A DNA stretch of 64,000 bases from NCBI RefSeq assembly GCF_900105685.1, contig NZ_LT629781.1:1178001-1242000 (forward strand). The letters are read 5' to 3'. This document shows positions 7,866-17,554 of this stretch, piece by piece (the first letter of the stretch is position 1; every line of letters begins with the position of its first letter). The notes beneath the pieces were generated by a model. It was not told the DNA's origin, searched no databases, and saw only the letters and a list, made by a program, of their open reading frames with translations. A program made the position numbers and the translations under genes. The DNA is from Verrucomicrobium sp. GAS474. GTDB taxonomy: Bacteria > Verrucomicrobiota > Verrucomicrobiia > Methylacidiphilales > GAS474.

Positions 7866-9322
7866 CAGAATCGAAAGTAAATGAATGTCTTGGCCGGCGA
7901 GACGATCACGATATTCAGCAGGAGCACCAGCCCGGTGAGAACGCCCAGGGATAGTCCGAGATGCCGTCGGGGGACGAGCCGCAGGAACGACGGGGCGAAC
8001 TGATGTGCCAGGACCGGCAGCGAAGCCAATAAGGGGAACGCGATGTTCAAGTGCACCAAGTACCAATGGTGGCCGGAATAATGGACCATGCCTTTGAGGA
8101 AATGAAATGAGGTTGAAAGATCGGGGCACCGGAAGAAAATCCAGGCGATCAGAATCCATATCTGGGCGACGATCCATCCGGGGAAGATCATCAAGCTCTC
8201 GTGCGATCGGCCCGAACTTGCATCAGCAGTCCGAAGGCGCGTCCAAGCGAGGCTGAATCCTCCTGGAATTTTCCAGGCCAGCAATCCCCAGCTCCAGCGC
8301 CCTGCAAGGCGTTCCGCCGCCAATCCTATTCCGTGCAGAAAACCCCAGATAATAAAGCCCCATCCCGCTCCATGCCACAATCCTCCCAATATCATGGTGA
8401 TCAGGACGTTTAAGGCGCTGCGTATTTTAGAGGTGCGATTGCCGCCCAAGGGAATATAGAGATAATCCCGCAGCCATCGGGACAAGGTGATGTGCCACCG
8501 CTGCCAGAACTCCCGAAGGGTTCCAGCCAGCATCGGCGCCCGGAAGTTGGGGGGCAGGCGATAACCCAGCAGGCGAGCCATGCCAAGCGCCATCAGGGAG
8601 TATCCGGCGAAATCCCCGTAGATCTGGCAGTAATAAAGAAAAGGAAGGAGCCAGTAATCGACGGTCGACAGGGGCGAGATTCCTTCCCAGATAGGATCGA
8701 TCCCCTGCGCGATATTGTTGGCGGCAACGGCCTTAAGGAAAAACCCGATCACCATATAATGGAGGCCCATCGCCAGATTGCCCCGGATGCGGCGGATCTT
8801 CCCGATCTGGGGCATCAGCTGCCATGCCCGCACGATGGGCCCCGCGATGACATGGGGGAAAAAGCTGAGGTAGAAAAGGTATTCCCGAAAGGAGGCCAGC
8901 TTCACCCGCCCGGCCTGAAGATCGACCAGGTAGCTGATGAGATGGAAGGTATAGAAGGAGATCGCGAGCGGAATTCCCAACGGAAATTTAGGAAAGGTCA
9001 GCCCCGAAATGCTTCCAAGGTTATCGCTGAAAAAATCAGCATATTTGAATAGTGCCAGAACCAGGAGATCGAAGCCGATCAGAGCTCCCAACCACTTTTT
9101 GGAGGCGCTCCGGCTTGATTTGGACAAAGCAATAGCGCCGCCGAAGTTGACCAAAAGAATGATCAGGAAAAGGATCAGATCGTAATAACCCCATGTAGCG
9201 ATGACAAAGAGGCTGAATCCGATCAGGAGCCATTCTTTGAGGGCCGGCCAAGGACGCAGCAACATGGTCCCGAGCCAGAGCGCGAGAAAAAGAAGGACAA
9301 AAAAGACCTCGGTGTAAACCAT
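7865..9322 (-). CDS. MBOAT-family O-acyltransferase (AlgI-like)
   Basis: A multi-pass membrane protein of about 485 residues with the AlgI/MBOAT hallmarks. FWQRWHITLSRWLRDYLYIPLGG runs from about residue 273 (family His at ~277), and GGLWHGAGWGF carries the invariant catalytic His near residue 317. FFPHVIAGPIVR and YCQIYGDFAGYS are also characteristic. Long hydrophobic segments run throughout. The ATG at 9322 is preferred (GGAAG just upstream on this strand); an in-frame TTG at 9331 is the alternative. It should move an acyl group, commonly acetyl, across the membrane for O-acylation of a cell-surface or secreted glycan. It is translationally coupled to the SGNH-like gene downstream. Confidence 0.85.
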   Translation of the reverse strand: MVYTEVFFVLLFLALWLGTMLLRPWPALKEWLLIGFSLFVIATWGYYDLILFLIILLVNFGGAIALSKSSRSASKKWLGALIGFDLLVLALFKYADFFSDNLGSISGLTFPKFPLGIPLAISFYTFHLISYLVDLQAGRVKLASFREYLFYLSFFPHVIAGPIVRAWQLMPQIGKIRRIRGNLAMGLHYMVIGFFLKAVAANNIAQGIDPIWEGISPLSTVDYWLLPFLYYCQIYGDFAGYSLMALGMARLLGYRLPPNFRAPMLAGTLREFWQRWHITLSRWLRDYLYIPLGGNRTSKIRSALNVLITMILGGLWHGAGWGFIIWGFLHGIGLAAERLAGRWSWGLLAWKIPGGFSLAWTRLRTADASSGRSHESLMIFPGWIVAQIWILIAWIFFRCPDLSTSFHFLKGMVHYSGHHWYLVHLNIAFPLLASLPVLAHQFAPSFLRLVPRRHLGLSLGVLTGLVLLLNIVIVSPAKTFIYFRF

Positions 9323-9610
9323 AACTTCCAATAAGGAAAAAGACGCACCTGTATGCGGGCCCGGTTACGGATCGGTCAAGGAAATAAGAGAGGATAGCGG
9401 ATGTTCATGCCTCTTGCGGCGGTATCAAATAGGGTGCCAATAGCCGCAGCATGCCGACATATTACCGCAGTCGGCCAACATCGAATCCGTTTACTCTCAC
9501 GGCCCGCAGGGTGGGGGGCGAAGTGGAGGATTTTATTTTAACCTTCTTTCAAAAACTTTTCTCGGTGGATTTCCCGCGGCGGCGCGGCCTAGGCTGGGGG
9601 TTTCACGCTC
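9323..9610. other. Divergent intergenic region and composition boundary
   Basis: These 288 bases lie between the leftward MBOAT operon and the rightward ribokinase gene and hold no convincing gene. The frame starting at 9451 is out of phase with ribokinase and becomes Gly/Arg-rich nonsense. Base composition shifts here from the moderate GC of the glycan block to the high GC of the rest of the window. Promoters for both directions are expected. The run ATTTTATTTTAACC near 9531-9544 is the most AT-rich part. Confidence 0.4.
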
Positions 9611-10498
9611 ATGAAACGGATTTTCAATCTTGGCTCGATCAATATCGATCATGTCTATCAGGTTCCCCACTTCGTCCGTCCGGGGGAGACGCTGGCGAGT
9701 GGCGGGTATGCCAAGGGCGCGGGCGGGAAGGGGTTCAACCAATCGGTCGCCCTGGCGCGGGCGGGGGCTGCGGTTCGGCATCTCGGCACGTACGGGGCCG
9801 AGGCGGCCTGGCTGCGGGAGGCCCTGGCCGCCGAGGGGATCGACATTGCGGGTCTCCTCCCCAGCGCCCTTCCGGCGGGGCATGCCCTCATCCAGGTCAG
9901 CGATGCGGGGGAGAATGCCATCGTCCTTTTCGCGGGGGCGAACCACGGCGTGACGGCGGAGTTCTTCCCCTCGTTCTTCGAGGGGGCCGCGAAGGGGGAT
10001 TGGTTCCTGACGCAGAACGAAACGTCGTCGGTCCCGGAGGCGATCGGGGTGGCGGCGGCGCTCGGCCTCACGATCTGCCTGAATCCCGCGCCGATGACCG
10101 AGGCGGTGAAGGCCTATCCGCTGGAGCTGGTCGATTGGCTGATCGTCAACGAGACCGAGGGGGAGGAGCTCTCGGGCGAGAGCGAGCCCGGGGCGATGCT
10201 GCGGCGGCTGCGGCAGCTCTGCCCCCGCGCCTGGGTGGTCCTGACGCTCGGGGCCGAGGGGGTTCTCTGCCTCACTCCGGCGGGGGAAGAACTCCGGGCG
10301 GCCTCGCCCCGCGTCGTCCCGGTCGATACCACGGCCGCCGGGGATACCTTCATCGGCTATCTCCTGGCCGCGGCGATGGAGGGGAAGGAGCCCGCCGAGG
10401 CGCTCGGCCTCGCCTGCCGCGCCGCCGCCCTCGGCGTGACCCGTCGCGGGGCCTTCGATTCGATTCCCCGGCGGGGCGAGTTGGGTGAGCGGGCATAG
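9611..10498 (+). CDS. rbsK: Ribokinase (PfkB family)
   Basis: A 295-residue cytoplasmic sugar kinase. The N-terminal ribokinase motif GSINIDHVY is followed by the PfkB signature GGYAKGAGGKGFNQSVALAR (residues 31-50). The C-terminal signature DTTAAGDTFIGY lies near residues 237-248, with the catalytic Asp. NETEGEEL is the conserved N-x-x-E region. Length and motif order match ribokinases closely, so ATP-dependent phosphorylation of ribose, or of a similar pentose released by the nearby hydrolases, is expected. It stands alone between a divergent operon and the large adhesin gene; no ribose transporter is adjacent. A related pentose or nucleoside as substrate is possible. Confidence 0.8.
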   Translation: MKRIFNLGSINIDHVYQVPHFVRPGETLASGGYAKGAGGKGFNQSVALARAGAAVRHLGTYGAEAAWLREALAAEGIDIAGLLPSALPAGHALIQVSDAGENAIVLFAGANHGVTAEFFPSFFEGAAKGDWFLTQNETSSVPEAIGVAAALGLTICLNPAPMTEAVKAYPLELVDWLIVNETEGEELSGESEPGAMLRRLRQLCPRAWVVLTLGAEGVLCLTPAGEELRAASPRVVPVDTTAAGDTFIGYLLAAAMEGKEPAEALGLACRAAALGVTRRGAFDSIPRRGELGERA

Positions 10499-10538
10499 GG
10501 GGACCCCCGGGGGGGCCGTTCTCGGGAAAATTACTCAG

Positions 10539-10559
10539 AAGGCATAAGAGTTTTGCCTT
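10539..10559. promoter_or_regulatory. Inverted repeat upstream of the adhesin gene
   Basis: AAGGCA (10539-10544) and TGCCTT (10554-10559) form a stem, extended by an inner AA/TT pair after a T-T mismatch, with loop GAG. It lies 40 bases after the ribokinase stop and 68 bases before the adhesin start, so it could be a weak terminator of one or an operator or leader hairpin of the other. Confidence 0.35.
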
Positions 10560-10626
10560 CAGGAAAAGACCTGCTTCTCTATCTCCGATAGGTGTTTAAC
10601 GCCTGCTTAAGAGGAAAAGGGATTTC

Positions 10627-13600
10627 ATGAAGGGAAGCGCGATACAAGAGGCCCCGCGGGGACGGCTGGCTGGTATCTTTTTGTTGGGGATCATGGTGGG
10701 CCTCAGCGTCACCCCGTGGGAGCTACGGGCGAACCCCACCGGGGGCGACGTCGTGAGCGGCAGCGCGAACATCAGCAGCAGCGGCAACACCTTGACCGTC
10801 GTCAACAGCAACGGAGCCGTCATCAACTGGCAAGACTTCAGCATCGGGGCTGGGGAGTTGACCAAATTCATCCAGAGCGACGCCAACAGCACCGTCCTCA
10901 ACCGCGTCGTCGGGACCAACCTTTCCCAGATCTACGGCACGTTGAGTTCCAACGGCAAAGTCTTCCTCATCAACCCCAACGGCGTCATGATCGGCGCCAC
11001 CGGCATCGTCAACACCGCCGGGTTCATGGCGAGCACCCTCGACATCAACAACGCCGACTTCATCGCCAACAACGGGAGCGGCGCGATGCACTTCGTCGGC
11101 AATAGCACCGCCGCCATCACCAACCTCGGCACCATCAACGCCGTCGGCGGAGATGTCTACCTCATCGCCAAACACATCGACAACCAGGGCACCGTCAACG
11201 CCAGCGAAGTCGCGGGCAAAGGCGGCCTCGTCGGCGTCTACGCAACCGACGAACTTTATCTGACCACCGGCGTCCCCGAAGGCGGCCTCGTCCGCGTCGG
11301 GAGCGGCAGCCTCAGCAGCGGAGCCGGCACCGGCATCAACAACAGCGGCCTCATCAACGCCGTCCAGGCCGACCTCAAAGCCACCGGCAACCTCTACAGC
11401 CTCGCCATCAACAACACCGGCGTCGTCCGCGCCACCGGAGCCACGGCCAAGAACGGCGTCATCCACCTCAGCGCCGCGGGAGGCACCCTCAGCAGCAGCG
11501 GCACCCTCGCCGCCAAGAACGCCGACGGCAGCGGCGGCACCATCAAAGTCCAGAGCGGATCGGGCGGCACCACCCTCGTCAACGGCACCGTCGACGCCAG
11601 CGCCACCAGCGGCAAAGGCGGCCTCGTCGAACTGAGCGGCGACTACGTCGCCCTCTACGGCACCGGGAGCGTCACCGCGAGCGGCCCTGCGGGCGGCGGC
11701 GTCATCCACATCGGCGGCAGCCCCCACGGGACCGGCGACAGCACCGTCTACAACGCCATCAGCACCTACGTCGGGAGCGACACCACGATCAGCGCCGACG
11801 CCCTCGTCCTTGGCGACGGCGGCCAGGTCACCGTCTGGGCCAACGACACCACCCGCTTCTACGGGAACATCACCGCGAAGGGTGCGGGCGGCGGCAGCGG
11901 CGGCTGGGTCGAGACCAGCGGCGAGATCGATCTGCAGGCCCTCGGCACGGTCGACACCGGCGGCGGCACGTGGCTCCTCGACCCGAGCATCGTCTACATC
12001 GGCGACGCGGGCACCTTCACCATCAGCCTCGGCCCGCTGAGCTTCGACTTCAGCCTGAGCGGCGGCGGCATCGGCAACATCATCGGCAGCGCCTCGCTCA
12101 AGTCGGCCCTCCAGAGCAACAGCGTCGAGATCATCTCCGGTTCCGATATCCAGGTCGGCGGGGCCAGCGCCGGGAGTTCCTTCATGACGGGGATCACGGG
12201 GGGCCACACCCTCACCCTGACGGCGGCCAACGGCAGCATCATCGTCAACGGCGGATCGGGCGGGGTTTCCTGGACCGGCAATTTCAACCTCGCGATGACC
12301 GCCGGGGGAGGCGTGACCGTCACGTCGACCACGCTCCAGACGGGGACCGGCTCGATCAACGTCACGGCGGGGGCGGCAAGCTCCCTCACCGGGCTCCTGG
12401 TCTCGGGGGCCAACTTCTCCGCCTCGACCACCTCCGGCGGTCTCACCGTCGGCGGCCCCATCACCGAGACGGGGACGATCAACCTGGCCGGCGTCGGCGG
12501 GGCGACCGGTCTTTCGGTCGGCAGCCCCCTTTCCGCGGGCCAGGGGATCACGTTGAGCGGCACGGCCGATTCGGCTTCCGCGGTGACGTATGGGGTCAAC
12601 TTGGGCAGCTTCGCCCTGACCTCCTCCGGCAGCATCACGATCAACGGCACCGGCGGGAACACGATCAGCGGCGTCTACAACAGTTACGGCGTCTATGGAT
12701 CGAGCGCGACGCTTTCGGCCTCCGGGAACATCACCGTCAACGGCACCGGCGGCACGGCGGGCAGCACGGGGTACGGGGTCTCCCTGGTGAGCGTCGGGGC
12801 GACGGCGAGCGGCACGGGCGGCATCGTCCTTTCGGGAACGGGCGCGGTCTCGACGACCACCTACGGCGTCTCGCTGTCCGTCTTCAACGCGAAGGCCGAT
12901 TCGGGCAGCATCACGATCACGGGCAATGCGGCGGTGGGGACCAGCTCCTACGGCGTCTCCCTCTCGACTTCGACGGCGGCGACGACCTCGGGCAACATCA
13001 CGATCAACGGCACGGCCGGCACCGCCTCGACCGGCAATTCCTACGGCCTCTCCGTCTCCAATTCGACGGTGACGACGGTTTCGGGAAGCGGTTCCCTCAC
13101 CGGCACGGCCGGTTCGGCCTCGTCGGGCAGTTCCTACGGGATCTATTCGTCCTCGGGGAAATTCACGGCGACGGGAACCGGCTCGATGAACCTTCAGGGG
13201 ACGGCCTCCACCGCCGGAGGCTCTTCGGTCGGCATCGTGCTGACCGGGGCGAGCCTGGCCCAGACGGCCGGCGGCGCGCTGGGGCTTTCCGGCGCGGGCC
13301 TCGGCTACGGCCTCTACCTGGCGGGGGGCTCGCAGGTCCGGCAGACCGGCACCGGCAGCCTCACCCTCTCCGGCAGCGGCACCAGCACCGGCAGCAGCGT
13401 CGGCCTCTACGCGAACACCCTCGCCCTCAGCAACTCGGGCGGCTCGACCTCGATCACCGGCTACAGCGCGGCGGCCAGCAGCCCGAACGGGGTGAACGTC
13501 ACCGCCTCGACGATCGCCCTCGGCTCCGGCGCGGTGACGATCACGGCCGACGGGGCGCTCTCCCTCGCGTCGAACACCTCCTTCACGGGAACCGGCATCC

Positions 13601-16600
13601 TGACGCTGAGGCAGTCGGGCGGCGGCGACATCAATCTCGGCTCCTCCGGCGCGGCGTCGACCTCGACGGTCTACGTCGCCAGCGCCAGCCTCGCCTCGGT
13701 CTACGGCGCGGGCTTCACCGGCCTCAATGTCCTCTCGACCTCGGGGAACATCGCCTACACCGATGCGGGGATCGCCCTCGCGAACGCGACGTTCATCTCG
13801 ACGAGCGGCACCGTCACCCTCACGGCGACCGCGGGCAATATCACGCTGACGAACGACACCCTCACCGCCGGGGGCAGCCTTTCCCTCGTCGCCACGGGGG
13901 CCATCAACCTCTCCGCGGGCGATACCCTCACCGGAAGCGCCGTCAACCTCAACGGGACGACGCTGAACAACAGCGGGGCGACGATCGTCGTCACGAGCGG
14001 CTCCTTCGCGACCTCCTACGGCGGCGTCTCCTTCTCCGGGACGAGTTCCGACGCGACGAACACGGCGACGGCGATCGGCAACGGGACCCTCTCCTCCGGC
14101 CTCGGGACGAACGCGGGCGCGGTGACGATCACCGCCACCGACATCTACTGGACCGGCTCCTTCGTCTTCTCCTCCGCGGGGAGCCGCGACGTGACGTTCA
14201 ACGCGACGGGCGTGATCAAACTCGGCATCGACAGCGGCGGGACGACCGTCGGCCTGACCCTCGACAACACAACGGCCTCCCCGGCCTCCCTGACCTTCAA
14301 CGCGGGCGGCGCGATCACCATCGGCAACCTCGCCGTGAACGGGAACGGCGGGACGAGCGCGGTGAACCTCGCCTTCACCTCGACCGGCGGCGGGATCGCG
14401 ATGAGCGGCTCGACCCTTGCCGGATCGGGCTCGGTCTCGATGACGGCGAATGCGGGCGGCGTCTCGATCTCGGGCTCGACGATCGCGGCGGCGACGGGGG
14501 TGACGATCCACGGCGGGACGCCGCCCGGCTTCGACAGCGTCGGCGTCTCGATCTCCTCCTCGACGATCACCACGCTCGCCGGGGCGGTCTCGATCGCCGG
14601 GACGGCGGCGACCCAGGGCGGCCACAGCGCCACCGCCGTCTCGATCTCCGCAAGCACGATCGCGGCCTCCGGCACCGGGACGGTGACCGTGACCGGCGAC
14701 GGGACCAACTCCTACGGGCAGGACAACGACTACGGCGTGAAGATCGCCACGTCGACGCTCCGCACCGCCGACGGCGCGCTCCACGTCAACGGCCTCTCGG
14801 GCGCGGGCGGCAGCTCCGGCGCGTGGGGCCTCTCGATCTCGGCCTCGACGGTCCAGGCGACCGGCGGCGGGCTGATCACGCTCGAGGGGACGGGCGGCGG
14901 CTCGTCGGTCAACTCCTACGGCGTCCAGATCGCCTCGACCTCGGCGGTTTCGGCGGCGGGGGGCGGGGTCACGATCTCGGGGACGGGCGGCTCGGTTTCG
15001 GGCGGCACCTCCTACGGCGTCTCGCTCGGCGGCTCGACGGTCTCGGCATCGGGCGGGACGATCGCGGTCTCCGGTTACGGCTCGACCTCGACGGGCAGCG
15101 ATTCCTACGGCGTCTTCGTCGGCTCCTCCACCGTGCAGGCGACCGGGAGTGCCGCGGTCAAAATCGTCGGCACCGCCTCGGCGGCCGGCTACGATTCCGT
15201 CGGCATCGGCCTGAACGACGGGACGGCGAAGACGATCACCTCGGCCTCCGGCGCGATCACGCTCTCCGGCACCGGGAGCACGGCCTCCCATTCCTCCGTC
15301 GGCTTGACGAGCCAGCAGATGACGGTCTCGAGCACGTCGGGCGGGACGATCTCGATCTCCGGCGCGGGCGGCAGCGGCGGCGCGGCCTCCTACGGCCTCG
15401 GCTTCAATAGCGATTCCGTTCAGGGCACCGGGAGCAACATCGTCCTCTCCGGCACCGGCGACGCGGCGACCACCGGCGCCTCCTGGGGCATTGATTTCAA
15501 CGGCATCGCCGTCGGGACCACCGGGACGGGCGCGATCACGATCACCGGGACGGGCGGTTCGGCGGCGAGCGGCACCTCCTACGGCGTCGCGACGAACAGC
15601 GGTGTGGCCAACACGTTCTCCGCCGCCTCCGGCGCGATCGAGGTCTTCGGCACGGGCGGCGCGGGCAACGGCTCCTACGGCATCTACATCGACAGCGCCA
15701 ACACGATGAACTTCCAGACCACCGGCGGGGCGCTCGCGCTCTCCGGCACCGGCGGCACGGCGGCCGGGGGCGGCTCGATGGGCATCGGCGTGCGGGGCGG
15801 CAAGTTCCAGACGAGCGGCACCGGCTCGATCACGCTCTTCGGCACGGGCGACGTCGTCACTGGGACCTCCGCCTATTCGAGCGGTGTCGTCTTCATCGAC
15901 AGCGGGGTGAACCCCAGCTCCCTCGCCGCGCTCGGCTCGGGCGGCATCGAGATCACCGGCGTGGGCGGCCAGTCGGCGGGTTCGAGCCAGGGCGTCAGTT
16001 CCGACATCACGAATTTCTCGGTCGCGGGCGGCCAGCTCTCGATCTCCGGGACCGGCGGCGCGTCGGTGAACGGCTCCACGGGCGTCTGGTTCCTCCACAA
16101 CGCGATCACCTCGACGGGGGCGGGGAACATCGTCATCCGCGGGACGGCGGGGACGGCGACCGTCGGCGATTCGACCGGCTTCTGGATGGGGGGCGGCCCC
16201 ATGACGGCGGGCTCCGGCTCGATCACGTTCTCGGGCGCCGGCGCGGCGGCGGGGGGCAATTCGACCGGCGTCCTCATCGCGCAATATCCCTACGACCAGA
16301 ACCCGATCTACGTCGGCTCGGGCGGCCTCTCGATCTCCGGGACCGGCGGTGCCGCTTCGGGGGGGAATTCCGAGGGAGTCCATCTCTACGGCACCGGTTC
16401 GATCCAGTCGAGCGCCTCGGCGGCCTATGCGCTGGCGATCACCGGCGTCTCCAGCACCGCCTCGGGCTCGTCGAGCGCCATCGTCTCGATCATGGCGGTC
16501 ACCGACAACGGCGGGACGATGACCCTCTCCGGCACGGGCAACATCACGATGTCGAGCCTCGCCGTCACCGCCGTCTCGTTGAGCGGCACCCAGGGCGTCG

Positions 16601-17526
16601 TCGATTTGACCGGATCGGGCGCGACCGCCCTCGGCGGGACCGTCCAGGGCGATCTGACGGGCCACTTCTCCGGGAACATCACCCAGACGAGCGCCCTCCT
16701 GGTCACCGGGAACGTGACCCTCGCGGCGACGGCCGGGAGCGTCGTCCTCACCAACACGGGCAACCTCCTCGGGGGCACCGTCTCCCTGGCGGCATCGACC
16801 GGCGGCCAGATCCAGCTGGTCTACCGGAGCACCGGCTCCCAGGTGGCCGGGGTCAACGCCGTCAGCTCCAACGGGACGACGACGCTGAACACCACCTCGA
16901 GCGCCAACTCGATCAGCGTCGACGGAAGCGTCACGACGCTCACGATCTCGGGGAGTCTCGGCACCGCCTCGACCACCGTCTCCACCGGCGATTCCTCCGT
17001 GACGATCGCCTCGGGCTTCGGGGCCTCCGTCAGCGCCAGCACGAGCACCGGGGCCGACACGAGCTCGAGCGCCAGCTCGGCGGCGACCTCGGCCGCCATC
17101 CCCCAGGTCATCACGAAGACCGATCCGACCCTCCAGTCCTCCAATGCCGCCAACTCGTCGACGAACGCCACCAGCAGCACCCTCATCAAGACCGACGCGA
17201 CCGCGCCCACCGATCCCGTCCCGTCCCAGAGCGATCCCGATCAGGCGAGCACGAGCGCGGCGGGAAGCTCCTCCTCCGGCGCCGGCAGCGGCAAATCGAC
17301 CGCCTCGAACCGGGACAAGAAGGGCGCGACGCTCGGCAACAACGCCGGGCGGGACGGCGGCGCCGGCCAGGGCGGCGGCAAGGAAAGCGTCATCACGGCG
17401 GGGAGCTCCTCGATCATCAGCGCGGCCGGGATCGGCGCGGCGAACCTCCCGCCCCCGCCGCAGCTCATCCGCGCCCTCTCGTGGAACGTTCGGAACGACC
17501 TGAACCAGGCCATCTCCGGCCATTAG
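10627..17526 (+). CDS. Giant filamentous-haemagglutinin-type secreted protein (two-partner secretion TpsA-like)
   Basis: A 2299-residue exoprotein. After a signal peptide (LAGIFLLGIMVGLSVTPW, likely cut after ELRA) comes the TPS/haemagglutination domain at residues ~35-180. It has the typical VVNSNGAVINWQDFSIG, VLNRVVGTNLSQIYGTLSSN and NPNGVMIG (near residue 116). This domain directs secretion through a TpsB pore in known systems. The rest is low-complexity Gly/Ser/Thr/Ala sequence expected to form a long beta-helix, with SYGV-type repeats at about residues 650-900 and 1290-1940. The last ~200 residues are Ser/Thr- and Lys/Gly-rich and end in a short LSWNVRNDLNQAISGH tail. No TpsB gene is in the window. 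Likely roles are adhesion or a surface fibre. Confidence 0.85.
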   Translation: MKGSAIQEAPRGRLAGIFLLGIMVGLSVTPWELRANPTGGDVVSGSANISSSGNTLTVVNSNGAVINWQDFSIGAGELTKFIQSDANSTVLNRVVGTNLSQIYGTLSSNGKVFLINPNGVMIGATGIVNTAGFMASTLDINNADFIANNGSGAMHFVGNSTAAITNLGTINAVGGDVYLIAKHIDNQGTVNASEVAGKGGLVGVYATDELYLTTGVPEGGLVRVGSGSLSSGAGTGINNSGLINAVQADLKATGNLYSLAINNTGVVRATGATAKNGVIHLSAAGGTLSSSGTLAAKNADGSGGTIKVQSGSGGTTLVNGTVDASATSGKGGLVELSGDYVALYGTGSVTASGPAGGGVIHIGGSPHGTGDSTVYNAISTYVGSDTTISADALVLGDGGQVTVWANDTTRFYGNITAKGAGGGSGGWVETSGEIDLQALGTVDTGGGTWLLDPSIVYIGDAGTFTISLGPLSFDFSLSGGGIGNIIGSASLKSALQSNSVEIISGSDIQVGGASAGSSFMTGITGGHTLTLTAANGSIIVNGGSGGVSWTGNFNLAMTAGGGVTVTSTTLQTGTGSINVTAGAASSLTGLLVSGANFSASTTSGGLTVGGPITETGTINLAGVGGATGLSVGSPLSAGQGITLSGTADSASAVTYGVNLGSFALTSSGSITINGTGGNTISGVYNSYGVYGSSATLSASGNITVNGTGGTAGSTGYGVSLVSVGATASGTGGIVLSGTGAVSTTTYGVSLSVFNAKADSGSITITGNAAVGTSSYGVSLSTSTAATTSGNITINGTAGTASTGNSYGLSVSNSTVTTVSGSGSLTGTAGSASSGSSYGIYSSSGKFTATGTGSMNLQGTASTAGGSSVGIVLTGASLAQTAGGALGLSGAGLGYGLYLAGGSQVRQTGTGSLTLSGSGTSTGSSVGLYANTLALSNSGGSTSITGYSAAASSPNGVNVTASTIALGSGAVTITADGALSLASNTSFTGTGILTLRQSGGGDINLGSSGAASTSTVYVASASLASVYGAGFTGLNVLSTSGNIAYTDAGIALANATFISTSGTVTLTATAGNITLTNDTLTAGGSLSLVATGAINLSAGDTLTGSAVNLNGTTLNNSGATIVVTSGSFATSYGGVSFSGTSSDATNTATAIGNGTLSSGLGTNAGAVTITATDIYWTGSFVFSSAGSRDVTFNATGVIKLGIDSGGTTVGLTLDNTTASPASLTFNAGGAITIGNLAVNGNGGTSAVNLAFTSTGGGIAMSGSTLAGSGSVSMTANAGGVSISGSTIAAATGVTIHGGTPPGFDSVGVSISSSTITTLAGAVSIAGTAATQGGHSATAVSISASTIAASGTGTVTVTGDGTNSYGQDNDYGVKIATSTLRTADGALHVNGLSGAGGSSGAWGLSISASTVQATGGGLITLEGTGGGSSVNSYGVQIASTSAVSAAGGGVTISGTGGSVSGGTSYGVSLGGSTVSASGGTIAVSGYGSTSTGSDSYGVFVGSSTVQATGSAAVKIVGTASAAGYDSVGIGLNDGTAKTITSASGAITLSGTGSTASHSSVGLTSQQMTVSSTSGGTISISGAGGSGGAASYGLGFNSDSVQGTGSNIVLSGTGDAATTGASWGIDFNGIAVGTTGTGAITITGTGGSAASGTSYGVATNSGVANTFSAASGAIEVFGTGGAGNGSYGIYIDSANTMNFQTTGGALALSGTGGTAAGGGSMGIGVRGGKFQTSGTGSITLFGTGDVVTGTSAYSSGVVFIDSGVNPSSLAALGSGGIEITGVGGQSAGSSQGVSSDITNFSVAGGQLSISGTGGASVNGSTGVWFLHNAITSTGAGNIVIRGTAGTATVGDSTGFWMGGGPMTAGSGSITFSGAGAAAGGNSTGVLIAQYPYDQNPIYVGSGGLSISGTGGAASGGNSEGVHLYGTGSIQSSASAAYALAITGVSSTASGSSSAIVSIMAVTDNGGTMTLSGTGNITMSSLAVTAVSLSGTQGVVDLTGSGATALGGTVQGDLTGHFSGNITQTSALLVTGNVTLAATAGSVVLTNTGNLLGGTVSLAASTGGQIQLVYRSTGSQVAGVNAVSSNGTTTLNTTSSANSISVDGSVTTLTISGSLGTASTTVSTGDSSVTIASGFGASVSASTSTGADTSSSASSAATSAAIPQVITKTDPTLQSSNAANSSTNATSSTLIKTDATAPTDPVPSQSDPDQASTSAAGSSSSGAGSGKSTASNRDKKGATLGNNAGRDGGAGQGGGKESVITAGSSSIISAAGIGAANLPPPPQLIRALSWNVRNDLNQAISGH
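14509..16440 (+). repeat. Degenerate tandem coding repeats in the adhesin
   Basis: Within residues ~1294-1938 of the adhesin a unit of roughly 35-45 residues recurs: a strand like GTISISGTGG, a Ser/Gly spacer, then SYGV or a near variant (SVGI, SYGI, STGV), then a ST-rich strand. A similar array occupies about 12630-13330. The copies are diverged in DNA, so this looks like an old beta-helix rung repeat rather than a recent expansion. Confidence 0.65.
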
Positions 17527-17554
17527 TCCGCGCCTGCCCGACGTGGTGCGGCCG

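Noticed and set aside
12630-16440. CRISPR-like periodicity in the adhesin gene
   Set aside because: The repeats are degenerate, in frame and protein-coding, with no constant direct repeat or spacers.
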